In this document: positions 50,316-59,653 of the stretch, piece by piece
Position numbering within the stretch: position 1 is the stretch's first letter
Layout of the letters: each line of letters starts with the position of its first letter
Assembly: GCA_026647215.1 (NCBI GenBank)
Contig: JAPKHC010000014.1
Span: 114,968-178,967, forward strand
DNA: 64,000 nt
Source of the DNA: F1-120-MAGs118 sp013360535
Lineage (GTDB): Bacteria > Planctomycetota > UBA1135 > GCA-002686595
Reading direction: 5' to 3'
Translations under genes and position numbers: made by a program
The notes under the pieces: model-generated
What the model saw: only the letters and a program-made list of their open reading frames with translations
Told to the model about the DNA's origin: nothing
Database searches by the model: none

Positions 50316-50636
50316 ATGAGCGACACCACCACCGAAGCCGTCTATGCCCAGCTCCGCCAGGTCTACGATCCGGAGATCCCGGTCAACATCGTCGATCTCG
50401 GCCTGATCTACGACGTCAAGGTCGACGGCCCCACCTGCAAGGTGACCATGACGCTCACGTCGCAGTCCTGCCCGGAAGCCAAGACGATCCCCGACTTCGT
50501 CAAGCGCCGCTGCAACACCGTCCCCGGCATCACCAACACCGACGTCGCCGTCGTGTGGGAGCCGCAGTGGACGCCCCAGCGCATCTCCCCCGAAGGCCGC
50601 AAGCTGCTCGGCATCGACGAAGAACCCGAGAGCTGA
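50316..50636 (+). CDS. MIP18/DUF59-family iron-sulfur assembly protein
   Basis: A 106-residue protein of the DUF59 family: VYDPEIPVNIVDLGLIYDVKV near residues 16-36, TMTLTSQSCPEAKTIPD near 43 with the conserved reactive Cys, and NTDVAVVWEPQWTPQRIS near 75. Members such as SufT and PaaD help mature iron-sulfur proteins. No suf genes are adjacent, so it stands alone, 80 bp after the transporter. The length is at the minimum for the family. The annotation is firm at family level. Confidence 0.88.
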   Translation: MSDTTTEAVYAQLRQVYDPEIPVNIVDLGLIYDVKVDGPTCKVTMTLTSQSCPEAKTIPDFVKRRCNTVPGITNTDVAVVWEPQWTPQRISPEGRKLLGIDEEPES

Positions 50637-50727
50637 GTCGGGCCCTGCCGATCGATTCGGAGCACGAATCGACGGCTTGAGAAGGAGTGCGAGCGCGGCT
50701 GGCGGGCACGGGGCGAGACTCGTCGCC

Positions 50728-52329
50728 GTGAAGTTCCTCCTGCGCCTCCTGGTGTCGGTCCTGCCGCTGCTCGCGGTGGGCTGCACCTCGCTCGACCGGA
50801 TGGTGCGCGTCTCGCCGTTCTCCGACGCGGAGCCGACGCCGCAACGCACGAACGCCTGGCCGCTGTACTGGTCCGACCACGGCAGCAGCGCGCTCCTGTG
50901 GCCGCTGGCGGACTGGGACGAGCAGGGCTTCGCCGTCCGGCCGCTCGCCGCGCGCGACGGCGACGAGTTCGACCTGCTCTGGCCGCTCGCGCACGTCTCC
51001 CTCGACGACGGCAGTTTCTGGGCGCTGACCGCCTACCACCACGCCGCGACCGGCAGTTGGGGGCTCGCACCGCTGTTCGGCTGGGGTCGAACCCGCTTCG
51101 TCGGCCCAGTCTTCTGGACCAAGGGCGGCGAGGGCCCCCACGGACTCTTCCCGCTCTACTGGCGCGACGAAACGCGCGGTGTCCGCGTCGTCGCGCCGCT
51201 GTGGTGGGAGCTCGGAGACAGCTTCGCGCTCGCCCCGTTGTGGTGGCACAGCCGCCGCAGTGACTCTCGGGTGCTGTTCCCGTTCTGGTGGCAATTTGCG
51301 AGCGCCGATGGCTCGCGCAAGGACCGGGTGCTGTTCCCGCTCGCGTACCGGCGCGACGAGGGTCCCTGGCACCACGTCGTCACGCCCTTGGGCGGGCGCG
51401 GCTGGAGCGACGACGGAGCCGAGTCGTTCACCAACGTGCTCGGCCCGCTGTACCACTCGGCCCGGCGCGGTGACGACTACAGCTACACCGCGGTGCTCTG
51501 GCCGGTCTACGCGTCCGAACGCACGGGCGAGCGCCGCTGGACGCGCCTCGCGCCTCTTTGGGAGCGCGAGACCGATCCGACGCGGGACCTCGAGGACACT
51601 CGCATCCTGCTCGGGCTCGGACGCCACGTCTCGGACCCGCGGGGCCAGTCTTGGCGGCTGAGTCCGCTGGTGCAGTGGGCCGACACGGAGGCGCACGAGC
51701 ACTGGCTCGACCCTTTCACGCTGTATCGCCACGTCCGGACCCCGACCTCGCTCCGCCGTGGCGGACTGCTCGCCTCATTCGACAGCCACGATCCCGATGC
51801 CTCGGGCGAGTTCCAGTCATGGACCGCGCGCCTGCTGCTGATCGGGCGAGTCGAGCACGATTCGGAGCCGCCGGTTCGGCCGCCGCTGGAGGAGTGGCGC
51901 AGCGAGCACGCCCCGGACTCCCGCTTCGCCCGCGATCGCGCAGGACTGCTGTTCGACTGGTTCCTCTGGGACTCGCTGGTTCTCGAAGGCGGCGCGCACG
52001 ACGGAGAGCGGGCGGAGCACCACAACCGCATCCCCCTGCTGTGGGAGTACCAGCGGACGCGCGACAGGCTCGAGTGGGACGCGCTCCTGTGGTGCGTCTC
52101 GTCGGAACGCTCCGGCGAGGAAGACCGCTTCCTCCTCGGCTGGGGGCTCTACCGCCGCGTGCAGCGTGGCGAGCACGTGAAGCGGGATGTCTTCCCGTTC
52201 TTCACCTGGGATTCGGGGCCGGACTCGAGCGACGTCTCGTTCCTCGGCCGCGTCTTCCGCCGCTCGCGGCGCGGCGAGAAGACGGGTGGGTATTTCCTGT
52301 TCGTGCCTTGGGGCGACGAGCTCGACTGA
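50728..52329 (+). CDS. Trp-rich repeat lipoprotein
   Basis: A 533-residue lipoprotein starting at GTG. The lipobox LLAVGC (Cys about 20) follows a hydrophobic leader. The mature region repeats a short pattern of a hydrophobic strand ending in P-L-W/Y/F with an aromatic pair: WPLYWSD, LLWPLADW, LFPLYWRD, VAPLWWELG, FPFWWQF, VTPLGG and more, spaced about 18-25 residues apart to about residue 250. It likely folds as a repeated beta structure like a propeller or barrel. The function is not recognised. It is convergent with the glycosyltransferase gene 13 bp downstream. Confidence 0.7.
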   Translation: MKFLLRLLVSVLPLLAVGCTSLDRMVRVSPFSDAEPTPQRTNAWPLYWSDHGSSALLWPLADWDEQGFAVRPLAARDGDEFDLLWPLAHVSLDDGSFWALTAYHHAATGSWGLAPLFGWGRTRFVGPVFWTKGGEGPHGLFPLYWRDETRGVRVVAPLWWELGDSFALAPLWWHSRRSDSRVLFPFWWQFASADGSRKDRVLFPLAYRRDEGPWHHVVTPLGGRGWSDDGAESFTNVLGPLYHSARRGDDYSYTAVLWPVYASERTGERRWTRLAPLWERETDPTRDLEDTRILLGLGRHVSDPRGQSWRLSPLVQWADTEAHEHWLDPFTLYRHVRTPTSLRRGGLLASFDSHDPDASGEFQSWTARLLLIGRVEHDSEPPVRPPLEEWRSEHAPDSRFARDRAGLLFDWFLWDSLVLEGGAHDGERAEHHNRIPLLWEYQRTRDRLEWDALLWCVSSERSGEEDRFLLGWGLYRRVQRGEHVKRDVFPFFTWDSGPDSSDVSFLGRVFRRSRRGEKTGGYFLFVPWGDELD

Positions 52330-52342
52330 GGCGTGGGCGCGC

Positions 52343-53281
52343 TCAGCCGCGCGGCGGGTCGTAGGTGGCTTGTTTGGCGCCTTGGTAGGCGGCCTGGATC
52401 TGGCACATCGCCCAGAGGTTGGCGCAGCCTTCCCAGTGGCGACGGAAGTCCTCGGGCAGGTCGACGGCTTCGCGGCAGGCCTTGCGGAAGGCCTCGGTGG
52501 TCTGGCCGAGGCGCACGACGAAGTCCTGGAGCGTCGGGATCGGGTCGTGGTCGGTGAGCCGCCGGCGGACCTGGTGCGTCTGGGCGACACGGGTCGAGAA
52601 TTCGACCACGTTGACGTCGTGGGAGTGCTCGACCACGGCGTTGGCGGCGAACACGAGCCGGTAGCCGTGCAGGAGCACGGTGCGCGCCCACTCGACGTCC
52701 TCGCCGAACATGCTCTTGGGGAACGGATGGCGGCGGATCACGCTCTTGCGGACGGCGCTCGACACGTTGTCGAACACGAGGATGCGCATGCGGTCGGAGG
52801 GCTCGAGAGCGGCCCATTCGGTGGGACTGAGCGGCTCGGTGACGCGGTTGGCCTGCGCGGCGGCCATGTGCGCGGAGAGGTTGATGCGCTGGTAGGGATG
52901 GCAGGCGGGCTGCGGGACCTGACGGGCCCAGGTTCCGGCGACGAGCGGGTCCTCGAAGGGCGCGAGCAGGTTCTCGAGCCAGTCGGGGTTGGCCGGGAGC
53001 GCGTCCTGCGAGAGCAGCGCGATCAGCTCGGTCGGACACTCGAGCACGCCGCAGTTGCGCGTCAGGCCGTGGTCGTACTCGCGCTTCCAGATCTCGCGAA
53101 ACTGCACGCCGTGGCGGGCGAGCACGTCGCGCGAGCCGTCGCTCGAGCCCGAATCGATCGCGCGCAGGTGGACTTGGCGCTGCGTCCGCTGGCCTCGGAT
53201 CGCCGTGAGCACCCGCTCGAGCCGCTCGCCCCCGTTGAGGACCGGGAGGAAGACCGTGACGGGCTCAGGGGACGATTGCAT
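52343..53281 (-). CDS. glycosyltransferase family 2 protein
   Basis: A 312-residue GT-A glycosyltransferase. The nucleotide-sugar site begins with VTVFLPVLNGGERLERVL, then AIDSGSSDGSRDVLARHGV, and REYDHGLTRNCGV is followed by IALLSQDALPANPDWL, where S-Q-D replaces the usual D-x-D. GEDVEWARTVLLHGYRLVF near residue 215 holds the conserved ED. The C-terminus is helical. It lies divergent from a family 4 glycosyltransferase gene with 71 bp between, which suggests a small cell-surface sugar cluster. The acceptor is unknown. Confidence 0.88.
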   Translation of the reverse strand: MQSSPEPVTVFLPVLNGGERLERVLTAIRGQRTQRQVHLRAIDSGSSDGSRDVLARHGVQFREIWKREYDHGLTRNCGVLECPTELIALLSQDALPANPDWLENLLAPFEDPLVAGTWARQVPQPACHPYQRINLSAHMAAAQANRVTEPLSPTEWAALEPSDRMRILVFDNVSSAVRKSVIRRHPFPKSMFGEDVEWARTVLLHGYRLVFAANAVVEHSHDVNVVEFSTRVAQTHQVRRRLTDHDPIPTLQDFVVRLGQTTEAFRKACREAVDLPEDFRRHWEGCANLWAMCQIQAAYQGAKQATYDPPRG

Positions 53282-53352
53282 CGGGGGAAGCGGTGCGAAG
53301 CGACGATAGCATAGGCCCTTCGCTCCGCCCCCGGCCCGAAGCTCCCCAGACG

Positions 53353-54714
53353 ATGCGCATCCTGCAGGTCGCCCACGGATTCCCGCCGGACCAGATGGCC
53401 GGGGCCGAGGTCTACACGTGGGCCGTGTCGCGCGAGCTCGCCCGGCTGGGCCACGACGTGCACGTCTTCGTGCCGGGCGTGCGGCCCAACCACCCCAACC
53501 TCGCGCGGGTGGAAGAGCGTGTCGACGGCCTGCCCGTGACGCGCCTCAACCTGCTCCCCGGCTCGCCGCACCGGCTCGAGATCACCTACTGGAATCCGAC
53601 CGTCGACCGCTGCTTCGCGGAGTACCTGCGCGACCTGCGCCCGGAGGTCATCCACGTGCAGCACACGCTCGGCCTCTCCGCCGGCGTGTTCCAGGTCGCG
53701 CGCGAGGCCGGCATCCCGACGCTCTTCACGCTGCACGACTTCTGGTACCACTGCCCGCGCGGCCAGCGCATCACGCCGCGCAACCACCTGTGCGAGCAGG
53801 TCGAGCCGTGGCGCTGCGCCCTGTGCGTCGGTACGTGGCGCGCGGTGTGGTTCCGCAAGTGGGGCACGAACTACGTGCGCGGCCGCACGGCGGAGACCCG
53901 CGGCGAAGGCGTGGCGACGCGCGCGCTCAAGCTGCCGCTGCGCACGTTGAAGTACATCGCGGACGAGGCCTGGCGAGCGCCGATCCTGCACCGCAACGAG
54001 CTCCTGCTCGACGCCATGCTCAAGGCCGACCGCATCCTCGCGCCGTCGCGCTTCCTGATGGAGCGTTTCGTCGAGCAGGGCGTGCCGGCGGAGCGCCTGC
54101 ACTTCTCCGAATACGGCATGGACGACGCGCCCTTCCGCGCCGCGCCGCCGCGGCCCGTGCGCGATCCGGCCGCGCGGCCCGTGCGCTTCGGCTTCGTCGG
54201 CACGCTGATGCCGACCAAGGGCCCGGACTTGCTCGTCGAAGCATTCCAATCGCTGCCGCACGAAGGCGCGACGCTCGAGCTCTTCGGCGCCGGCACCGGA
54301 CCGAAGACCGAGGGCTACATCGAGGGGATGAAGCGCTCGAACCGCCACCCGGGCGTGCACTTCCGCGGGCGCTTCGACAACAAGCGCATCGCCGAGATCC
54401 TCGCGGGCCTCGACGTGCTCGTGGTGCCCAGTCGCTGGTGGGAAAACGCGCCGCTGACGATCCACGAGTCGGTGATGGCGCGCATGCCGGTGGTGGTGAG
54501 CGACCACGGCGGCATGCGCGAACTCGCGGAGCGCTTCGGCAACGCGCTCGGCTTCCGGCCGAACGATCCCGCCGACCTCGCGCGCGTGCTGCGGCGCTTC
54601 CTCGACGAGCCGGGCCTGTGGGCGCAGCTCGCGCCCAAGCGCCCGGTTCGTTCCGTCCACGACGATGTCGTCGGCTTGATCGAGCACTACCGCGCGCTCG
54701 TCGGCCCGCGTTAG
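53353..54714 (+). CDS. glycosyltransferase family 4 protein
   Basis: A 453-residue GT-B retaining glycosyltransferase. The N-domain opens with MRILQVAHGFPPDQMAGAEVY and has FTLHDFWYHCPRGQRIT near residue 128. Cysteines in HLCEQVEPWRCALC near 150 look like a small zinc knuckle. The C-domain has RFGFVGTLMPTKGPDLLVEA near 278 and VVPSRWWENAPLTIHESVMAR near 357, where E-N-A-P...E carries the catalytic Glu of the EX7E motif. Its stop overlaps that of the convergent CBS protein gene. Confidence 0.9.
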   Translation: MRILQVAHGFPPDQMAGAEVYTWAVSRELARLGHDVHVFVPGVRPNHPNLARVEERVDGLPVTRLNLLPGSPHRLEITYWNPTVDRCFAEYLRDLRPEVIHVQHTLGLSAGVFQVAREAGIPTLFTLHDFWYHCPRGQRITPRNHLCEQVEPWRCALCVGTWRAVWFRKWGTNYVRGRTAETRGEGVATRALKLPLRTLKYIADEAWRAPILHRNELLLDAMLKADRILAPSRFLMERFVEQGVPAERLHFSEYGMDDAPFRAAPPRPVRDPAARPVRFGFVGTLMPTKGPDLLVEAFQSLPHEGATLELFGAGTGPKTEGYIEGMKRSNRHPGVHFRGRFDNKRIAEILAGLDVLVVPSRWWENAPLTIHESVMARMPVVVSDHGGMRELAERFGNALGFRPNDPADLARVLRRFLDEPGLWAQLAPKRPVRSVHDDVVGLIEHYRALVGPR

Positions 54715-55163
54715 TCGACGTCGGGCACTTCCGTCGCGAGCACCGCCGGCGAGCTGCGCCGGATCACGTGGCTCATCTGCCACAGCTCGTCCGCGGCGCT
54801 GACCACGAGGTCGTCGAGCGTGACGACGCCCGCGAGCTCGCCCAAGGCGTTGACGACCGGCAGCCGCCGGATGCCGTGCGTGCGCATCACGGTCAGCGCA
54901 TCCTCGACCTCCGTCGACGCGCTCACGACCTGCGGCGACGGCGTCTGGATCTCGGTCACCGGCGTCGTCGCCGGATCGCGGCCCTCGCCGGCGCAGCGCA
55001 GCGCGATGTCGCGGTCGGTGACCACGCCGATCGGGCGCCGCCGCGTGTCGACGACGACCAGCATGCCGACCGAGCGCGTCGCCATGCGCTGGGCCGCCGT
55101 GCGGGCCGATTCGTAGGCCTCGACCGTGTCCACGTCGTGCTGGCAGATGCGCGCGATGCTCAT
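54711..55163 (-). CDS. CBS-domain pair protein
   Basis: A 150-residue stand-alone Bateman module. The first CBS domain runs over EAYESARTAAQRMATRSVGM, VVDTRRRPIGVVTDRDIALR; the second over ASTEVEDALTVMRTHGIRRLPVV, GELAGVVTLDDLVV. Such pairs bind adenine nucleotides and signal energy state to a partner protein. ATG at 55163 has AGGAGG six bases upstream; an upstream in-frame start would add 28 unconserved residues. It follows the kinase gene in the same direction by 114 bp. The partner is unknown. Confidence 0.9.
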   Translation of the reverse strand: MSIARICQHDVDTVEAYESARTAAQRMATRSVGMLVVVDTRRRPIGVVTDRDIALRCAGEGRDPATTPVTEIQTPSPQVVSASTEVEDALTVMRTHGIRRLPVVNALGELAGVVTLDDLVVSAADELWQMSHVIRRSSPAVLATEVPDVD

Positions 55164-55277
55164 GGGAGCCTCCTCGGAACGCTGCGGAATCGGGGCGCGG
55201 GCCGGTGCCGAACGCTGGGCGTCGGCCATCCGCCCAATCAGGGCCACGAACGCGCGCGACTCCAGTACGGAGTTGCG

Positions 55278-56516
55278 CTACTGGCGCGGCGCGAGGCTGC
55301 CGAGCGACTGCGCCACCGCCGCCACGAGCGACTCCTCGCTGAAGGGCTTCTCCAGCGTCGGCTGCTCGGCCGTGATGCGCCCCTGCGCCATCAGGAGGTC
55401 GCGCGGGTAGGCGCTCATGAAGAGCACGTGCAGGTTCGGGTCCTTGGCCGTGAACTCGCGCGCGAGGTCCGCGCCGGTCGCACCCGGCAGGATCATGTCG
55501 CTGAGCAGGAGGTCGATGCCGCCCGAGGTCTCGAACTGCGAGCGCGCCTCGGCCGCGTCGGCGGCGAGCAGCACGTCGAAGCCGTTGGCGCCGAGCGTGT
55601 GGCGCAACGTGACGCGGATCAGGCGCTCGTCCTCGACCACGAGGATGCGCGGGCGCCGGTCGGTCGCCGCCGGTTCGGGCGTCGGCACGCGCCAGGCCGG
55701 CACGAGGATGCGGAAGTGCGTGCCCTGCCCGACGTGGCTCTCGACGTCGATGCGGCCGCCGAGCGATTGAACGATGCCGTAGACGATGTAGAGGCCCAGG
55801 CCCGTGCCGCTCGACTTGGTCGTGTAGAACGGCTCGAAGGCGTGCGTGAGCGTCGCCGGATCCATGCCGCGGCCGGTGTCGCGCACCGAGAGCACGACGT
55901 ACTCGCCGGGCTGCATGTGGGGCGCGAGCCGCGCGTCGCCGCGCGCCAGCGTCAGCGTGCCGGCGCCGAGCGTCAGGGTGCCACCGTCGGGCATCGCGTC
56001 GCGGGCGTTGAGCGACAGGTTGATCAGCACCTGCTGCAGCTGGTCGGGATCGGCGTGGACGAGCGCTCCGGGCGTGTCGAGCACGAGCTCGAGCCGGATG
56101 TTTTCCGCGATCAGGTCGCGCAGGATGTCGCGGGCGTGCTCGAGCAGCTCGCCCGCACGCAGCGGCCGCTGGTGGCCTTCACGCGGCCGGCCGAGCGCGA
56201 TCAGCTTGCGCGTCAGCTCCGTGCCGCGATCCGCCGCCGCCGCGATCTCCGCGAGGTACGGCAAGGCCGGGTGTCCCTCGTCGAGCTGCCGCGCCGCGAG
56301 CCGGCTGGCGCCGAGGATGCCCATCAGCAGGTTGTTGAAGTGGTGCGAGACGCCGCCGGCGAGGCTGGAGACGAGCTCCATCTTCTGCGCGCGCCGCAGG
56401 TGCTCCTCAAACGGCGCCAGCGCCTGCGCACCGGCAGTGACGTCGGGCCCAGTGCCTCCGCACCCCAGACAGGTGCGGTCTTCGAGGCCCGGCGGCGGTG
56501 CGTCTTCGAGGGTCAT
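55278..56516 (-). CDS. soluble hybrid histidine kinase-receiver protein
   Basis: A 412-residue cytoplasmic protein with no sensor domain. Residues 18-22 are a small CLGCG knuckle. The H-box SLAGGVSHHFNNLLMGILG lies near residue 58; the ATPase has VLINLSLNARDAMPDGG near 160, DTGRGMDPATLTHAFEPFY and GTGLGLYIVYGIV. The C-terminal receiver (about 292-405) begins RPRILVVEDERLIRVTL, with its Asp near 340 (LLLSDMILPG) and Lys in TLEKPFS. An upstream start at 56588 would add 24 Arg-rich residues and is less likely. The HHFNN form of the H-box links it to the kinase at 31185. Confidence 0.88.
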   Translation of the reverse strand: MTLEDAPPPGLEDRTCLGCGGTGPDVTAGAQALAPFEEHLRRAQKMELVSSLAGGVSHHFNNLLMGILGASRLAARQLDEGHPALPYLAEIAAAADRGTELTRKLIALGRPREGHQRPLRAGELLEHARDILRDLIAENIRLELVLDTPGALVHADPDQLQQVLINLSLNARDAMPDGGTLTLGAGTLTLARGDARLAPHMQPGEYVVLSVRDTGRGMDPATLTHAFEPFYTTKSSGTGLGLYIVYGIVQSLGGRIDVESHVGQGTHFRILVPAWRVPTPEPAATDRRPRILVVEDERLIRVTLRHTLGANGFDVLLAADAAEARSQFETSGGIDLLLSDMILPGATGADLAREFTAKDPNLHVLFMSAYPRDLLMAQGRITAEQPTLEKPFSEESLVAAVAQSLGSLAPRQ

Positions 56517-56693
56517 GGCGAGGTTCGCTCTCCGAACGACCCATCGTCGGCGGACGATTCTCCGCGCGGTATTCCTCCCAGAGAGCATGCACCCCGGTCG
56601 AAGTGCGTAGGGACAACTACGCGTCCCGCCTGTCAGCAGCGCAGACGGTTCAGACTCGCAACACGAGAGGCCCGCGCCGGGCCAACCCGGACC

Positions 56694-57074
56694 CTACTGG
56701 ACGACGTTCATCGGCCCCGGCGGCGTCGGCGGCGGCGCGTTCGGGTTCTTCTTCAGCTCTTCCTTCCAAGCCAGCATGCGGGCCTTCGCCGCCGCCGTCT
56801 CCGCATCCGCGATCTTCCCCGCCCGCTGCAGGAAGATCGACAGGCTCGTGAACACGAACGGGTCGGCCGGCGTGAGCTCGATCACGCGGTTCACCGTCGC
56901 GATCGCCTCCTCCTGCCGCCCCAGCTTCGACTGCGCCGTCGCCAGCGCATGCAGCACCTCCGCCCAGTCCGGCTTCTGCTCGAGCGCGAGCCGGTACTCG
57001 GCGATCGCCTCCTCGAACTTCTGCAACCCGAACAGCTTCAGCCCCGCCATGTAGTGCGTCTTCGGTTCACTCAT
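56694..57074 (-). CDS. small TPR protein
   Basis: A 126-residue tetratricopeptide protein with no signal peptide. Three repeats are seen: HYMAGLKLFGLQKFEEAIAEYRLALEQKPD, WAEVLHALATAQSKLGRQEEAIATVNRVIELTPAD and PFVFTSLSIFLQRAGKIADAETAAAKAR. The tail is Pro-rich (PNAPPPTPPGPM). ATG at 57074 has a weak binding site; starting 15 codons earlier would add an Arg/Gly-rich run. Likely an adaptor protein. Confidence 0.8.
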   Translation of the reverse strand: MSEPKTHYMAGLKLFGLQKFEEAIAEYRLALEQKPDWAEVLHALATAQSKLGRQEEAIATVNRVIELTPADPFVFTSLSIFLQRAGKIADAETAAAKARMLAWKEELKKNPNAPPPTPPGPMNVVQ

Positions 57075-57149
57075 CTCGCCCCACCATACCACTCCCCTCC
57101 CCCCACCCCGCCTACGCACCCCGTCGCAGCACTAGCGCGAAGTCCGGCA

Positions 57150-58000
57150 TCAGGCTCGCAGGCGCAGCAGAAGGTCGTGGAGGCCGTCCCGGGCGGTCGG
57201 GAGTTCGGGCAGCGTGGAGGTCGCGCCGGCAGCGGCGAGCTGATCGAGAAGGCGCGCGCAGGCGCCTTCGTGCCGCTCGAGCTCGCCAGGCTGGAGCACG
57301 CCTTGCTCGGCGCCGGCGAGCTTGCGCGCGATCAGGTCCTCGACGCCAACTTGCGGGTAGAGCGCGAGAAGATGGCGCAGGTTGGCCTCGATCTCGCCCG
57401 AGCGCAGCAGGTGGATGCCGGTGAGCAGCACGCGATACGCATAGAGGAGCGGCTTCACGCGAGGCGGGTTCTCCTTCGCCAGCAGCCCCCACTGCGTCTC
57501 GAAGAAGCCGCGGTAGTGGTGGCCGTGGTGGCGCGTCACGCACTGTCGGCCGAGTTCCTTGAGCTCCTCGTGCTCTGGCGTGGTCACGACAACGAGCGGC
57601 GAGTGGAGCTGCTCGAGCACGTAGCCGTTGCGCCTGAGCATCAGGCGCATGAACTTCGCCGCATCGTGCGTGACGAGGTCGAGCTCGAGTCCGTCCTCGA
57701 TGCGCTCGATCGTGGTCGTGTCCGGGCCTTCGATGAGGCCGGCCACCTCGCGCCACGGCAGCACGTGCACGCCGCGCAGGTCCCAATCGGAGTCGGGCGA
57801 AGGAAAGCCGTAGAGGTGCGCGCCTCGACGCCATCGACGAACCGGACGCCGTAGCGATGCTGCGGATCGACCGGCGCCTCGACGAGTTCTCCAACGGCCC
57901 CGATTTCGAAGCCGGACACGCTCGCACTCGCCTTGCGCGTAACGCGTGAAACCACCCGGGTGCCCACGGGCAAGATCGGCGGCAGTCGCTCCTCCCTCAT
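57150..58000 (-). pseudogene. broken KOW-nucleotidyltransferase gene
   Basis: Two reading frames joined by a shift. From 58000 the N-terminal piece reads MREERLPPILPVGTRVVSRV, then VGELVEAPVDPQHRYGVRFVDGVEA, a KOW-like domain found at the front of one nucleotidyltransferase family. At about 57822-57830 the frame jumps and the rest continues HLYGFPSPDSDWDLRGVHVLPW, the nucleotidyl-transfer site with two metal-binding aspartates, then NGYVLEQLHSPLVVV, HHYRGFF and ENPPRVKPLLYAYRVLLTGIHLL, to the stop at 57150. The usual linker and the start of the catalytic domain are missing, so a deletion fused two genes or gene parts. A GTG at 57770 could still start a 206-residue remnant lacking the catalytic aspartates. 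Confidence 0.7.
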
Positions 58001-58034
58001 GCCCGCAGTACTCCCAGGGCGAGCGACGACGACC

Positions 58035-58063
58035 GCGGGGGCGCGTTCGTCACGCGCCCCCGC
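58035..58063. terminator. 29-bp hairpin, copy A
   Basis: GCGGGGGCGCGT, loop TCGTC, ACGCGCCCCCGC: a perfect 12-bp stem located 34 bp past the stop of the VCBS-repeat protein gene on the minus strand. The same 29 bases occur at 61298-61326. Confidence 0.65.
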
Positions 58064-58096
58064 TTCGGTGGCATGCCGCAGCCTTCCGTCAGCGAA

Positions 58097-59653
58097 TCAC
58101 AGGCCGAACTGCACCTTGAGGCCCTGGGTGAAGTTGAAGCCGCTGCCGCAAGGGCCGGTGGTATCGCGGAAACCGACCTGGAAGCGACGCGTGTGGCCGG
58201 CGCTCCAGGCCTCGAACAAAGCGAGCCCGGGAGCCCACGTGGCGAGACCGTGGCGATCGGCGAAGCGCGTGCCGAGGCGGCGCAGCGGACCGCTCAGGCA
58301 ACGCAGGCCGTCGCCGAAAGGCGTTCCGGCGCCACCGTTCGCGGCGTCGGGAGTGCAGAGCAGGAGCGCGAGCCGACCGGGCTGAATGCCGCTCGCGACG
58401 AAGCCGAGGTCGTCGGCGCTGACGCTGCCGCTGCCGTTCGCGCTCAGCACCGCGCCCAGGCCGGATGAGGTGGCACAACCACCGCCGGGGCCGCCGTCGT
58501 TGCCGCACGGGCACGGCGTCGCGGAGCCGTCGCCGAAGCAGAACGACTCCTGCACCCCGACGCAGCCGCCGCGCAGGATCGAGATCTGGCCCTGCACGAC
58601 CGCTCCGCTGCGAACGAACAGGTCACGCGCGCCGTCGCCGTTGAAGTCGCCGTCGAAGAAGTAACGCGCGTTCGACGGACCGAGCGGTGCGACAGGCACG
58701 AGCGCTCCGCCGACGTTCCAGCTGACGATCAGGCCTCCCGCGCCGCCGGCGACGAGCTCGAGGTCTCCGTCGGAATCGAGATCGACCGCGTGCGCGCCGA
58801 GGATCGCGCTCGGCAGCTGGAACTGCGTGGGAGCGCCGAAATTCCCAGCGTTGTTGGGATGCACCTGCACCAGCCCGGTGTCCCGATGCGCGACGACGAG
58901 CTCGGGCGCGCCGTCCGAATTCGTGTCGAGCAACTGCACGTACACGATCCCGGGATAGAAGACCTTGGGTTGCACCACGAACGTGCCGTCGCCCTGATTG
59001 AGCGAGACCCGCACGTTCGGCGGTTCGACGAACGCGTCCCCTTGACCGACGACGATGACATCGAGGTCGAGATCGAGATCCAGATCCGCCACGAGCATTT
59101 GCTGCGCCCACGAAGCGCTGTCGGACGCGCTCGGCGCCGCAAATTGCCCGCTGCCGTCGTTGCGGAGCACGAGCAACTGGTCGGCGTTGATGTCCGTGGC
59201 CACGACATCGAGATCGAGATCGCCGTCGATGTCCACGAGCGCAAGGTCTGCGATCGAGAACGGCCAGCTCGCGAGTTCGGTGCGCGTGTACACGCCCGCC
59301 GCCGTCTGGCGGAGCACCGTCAGCGCGGGCTCGTGCCCGACCACCAGATCGAGATCCTGATCGCCGTCGATGTCCCCCGCCGCGATCGAGCCGGTCTCCG
59401 CTGGCCAACTGAGCGGAACCACCTGCGGCGCTCCCGGCACGCCCGTCGACAGGGACAGCCGCACGGTGAGCGACGGCTGCAGCAGACTGCCCGTGATCGT
59501 GTCATCGAGACCATCGGAATCGAGATCCGCCACGCACAGCGCGTTCGTCAGGCTGTCGACATTCCAGCTCGACGCCACCTCGAGGCACGGCGTCTGCGCC
59601 CGCACCACCCCGGCTCCCAGCACCAGCGACACCACCAGCTTCCAAGTTCGCAC
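58097..59653 (-). CDS. secreted FG-GAP/VCBS repeat protein with planctomycete-type C-terminal module
   Basis: A 518-residue exported protein starting at GTG with a signal peptide ending near RAQ (residue 20). Residues 40-365 contain about six FG-GAP/VCBS repeats, each with calcium-type strands such as VADLDSDGLDD, AGDIDGDQDLDLVVGHE, VDIDGDLDLDVVATD, VADLDLDLDLDVIVVG, VDLDSDGDLELVAGG and DFNGDGARDLFV; they likely fold as a beta propeller. CFGDGSATPCPCGND then starts a Cys-rich module that ends in GFNFTQGLKVQFGL, homologous to the end of the 28261 protein. Probably a cell-surface binding protein. Confidence 0.85.
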   Translation of the reverse strand: MRTWKLVVSLVLGAGVVRAQTPCLEVASSWNVDSLTNALCVADLDSDGLDDTITGSLLQPSLTVRLSLSTGVPGAPQVVPLSWPAETGSIAAGDIDGDQDLDLVVGHEPALTVLRQTAAGVYTRTELASWPFSIADLALVDIDGDLDLDVVATDINADQLLVLRNDGSGQFAAPSASDSASWAQQMLVADLDLDLDLDVIVVGQGDAFVEPPNVRVSLNQGDGTFVVQPKVFYPGIVYVQLLDTNSDGAPELVVAHRDTGLVQVHPNNAGNFGAPTQFQLPSAILGAHAVDLDSDGDLELVAGGAGGLIVSWNVGGALVPVAPLGPSNARYFFDGDFNGDGARDLFVRSGAVVQGQISILRGGCVGVQESFCFGDGSATPCPCGNDGGPGGGCATSSGLGAVLSANGSGSVSADDLGFVASGIQPGRLALLLCTPDAANGGAGTPFGDGLRCLSGPLRRLGTRFADRHGLATWAPGLALFEAWSAGHTRRFQVGFRDTTGPCGSGFNFTQGLKVQFGL

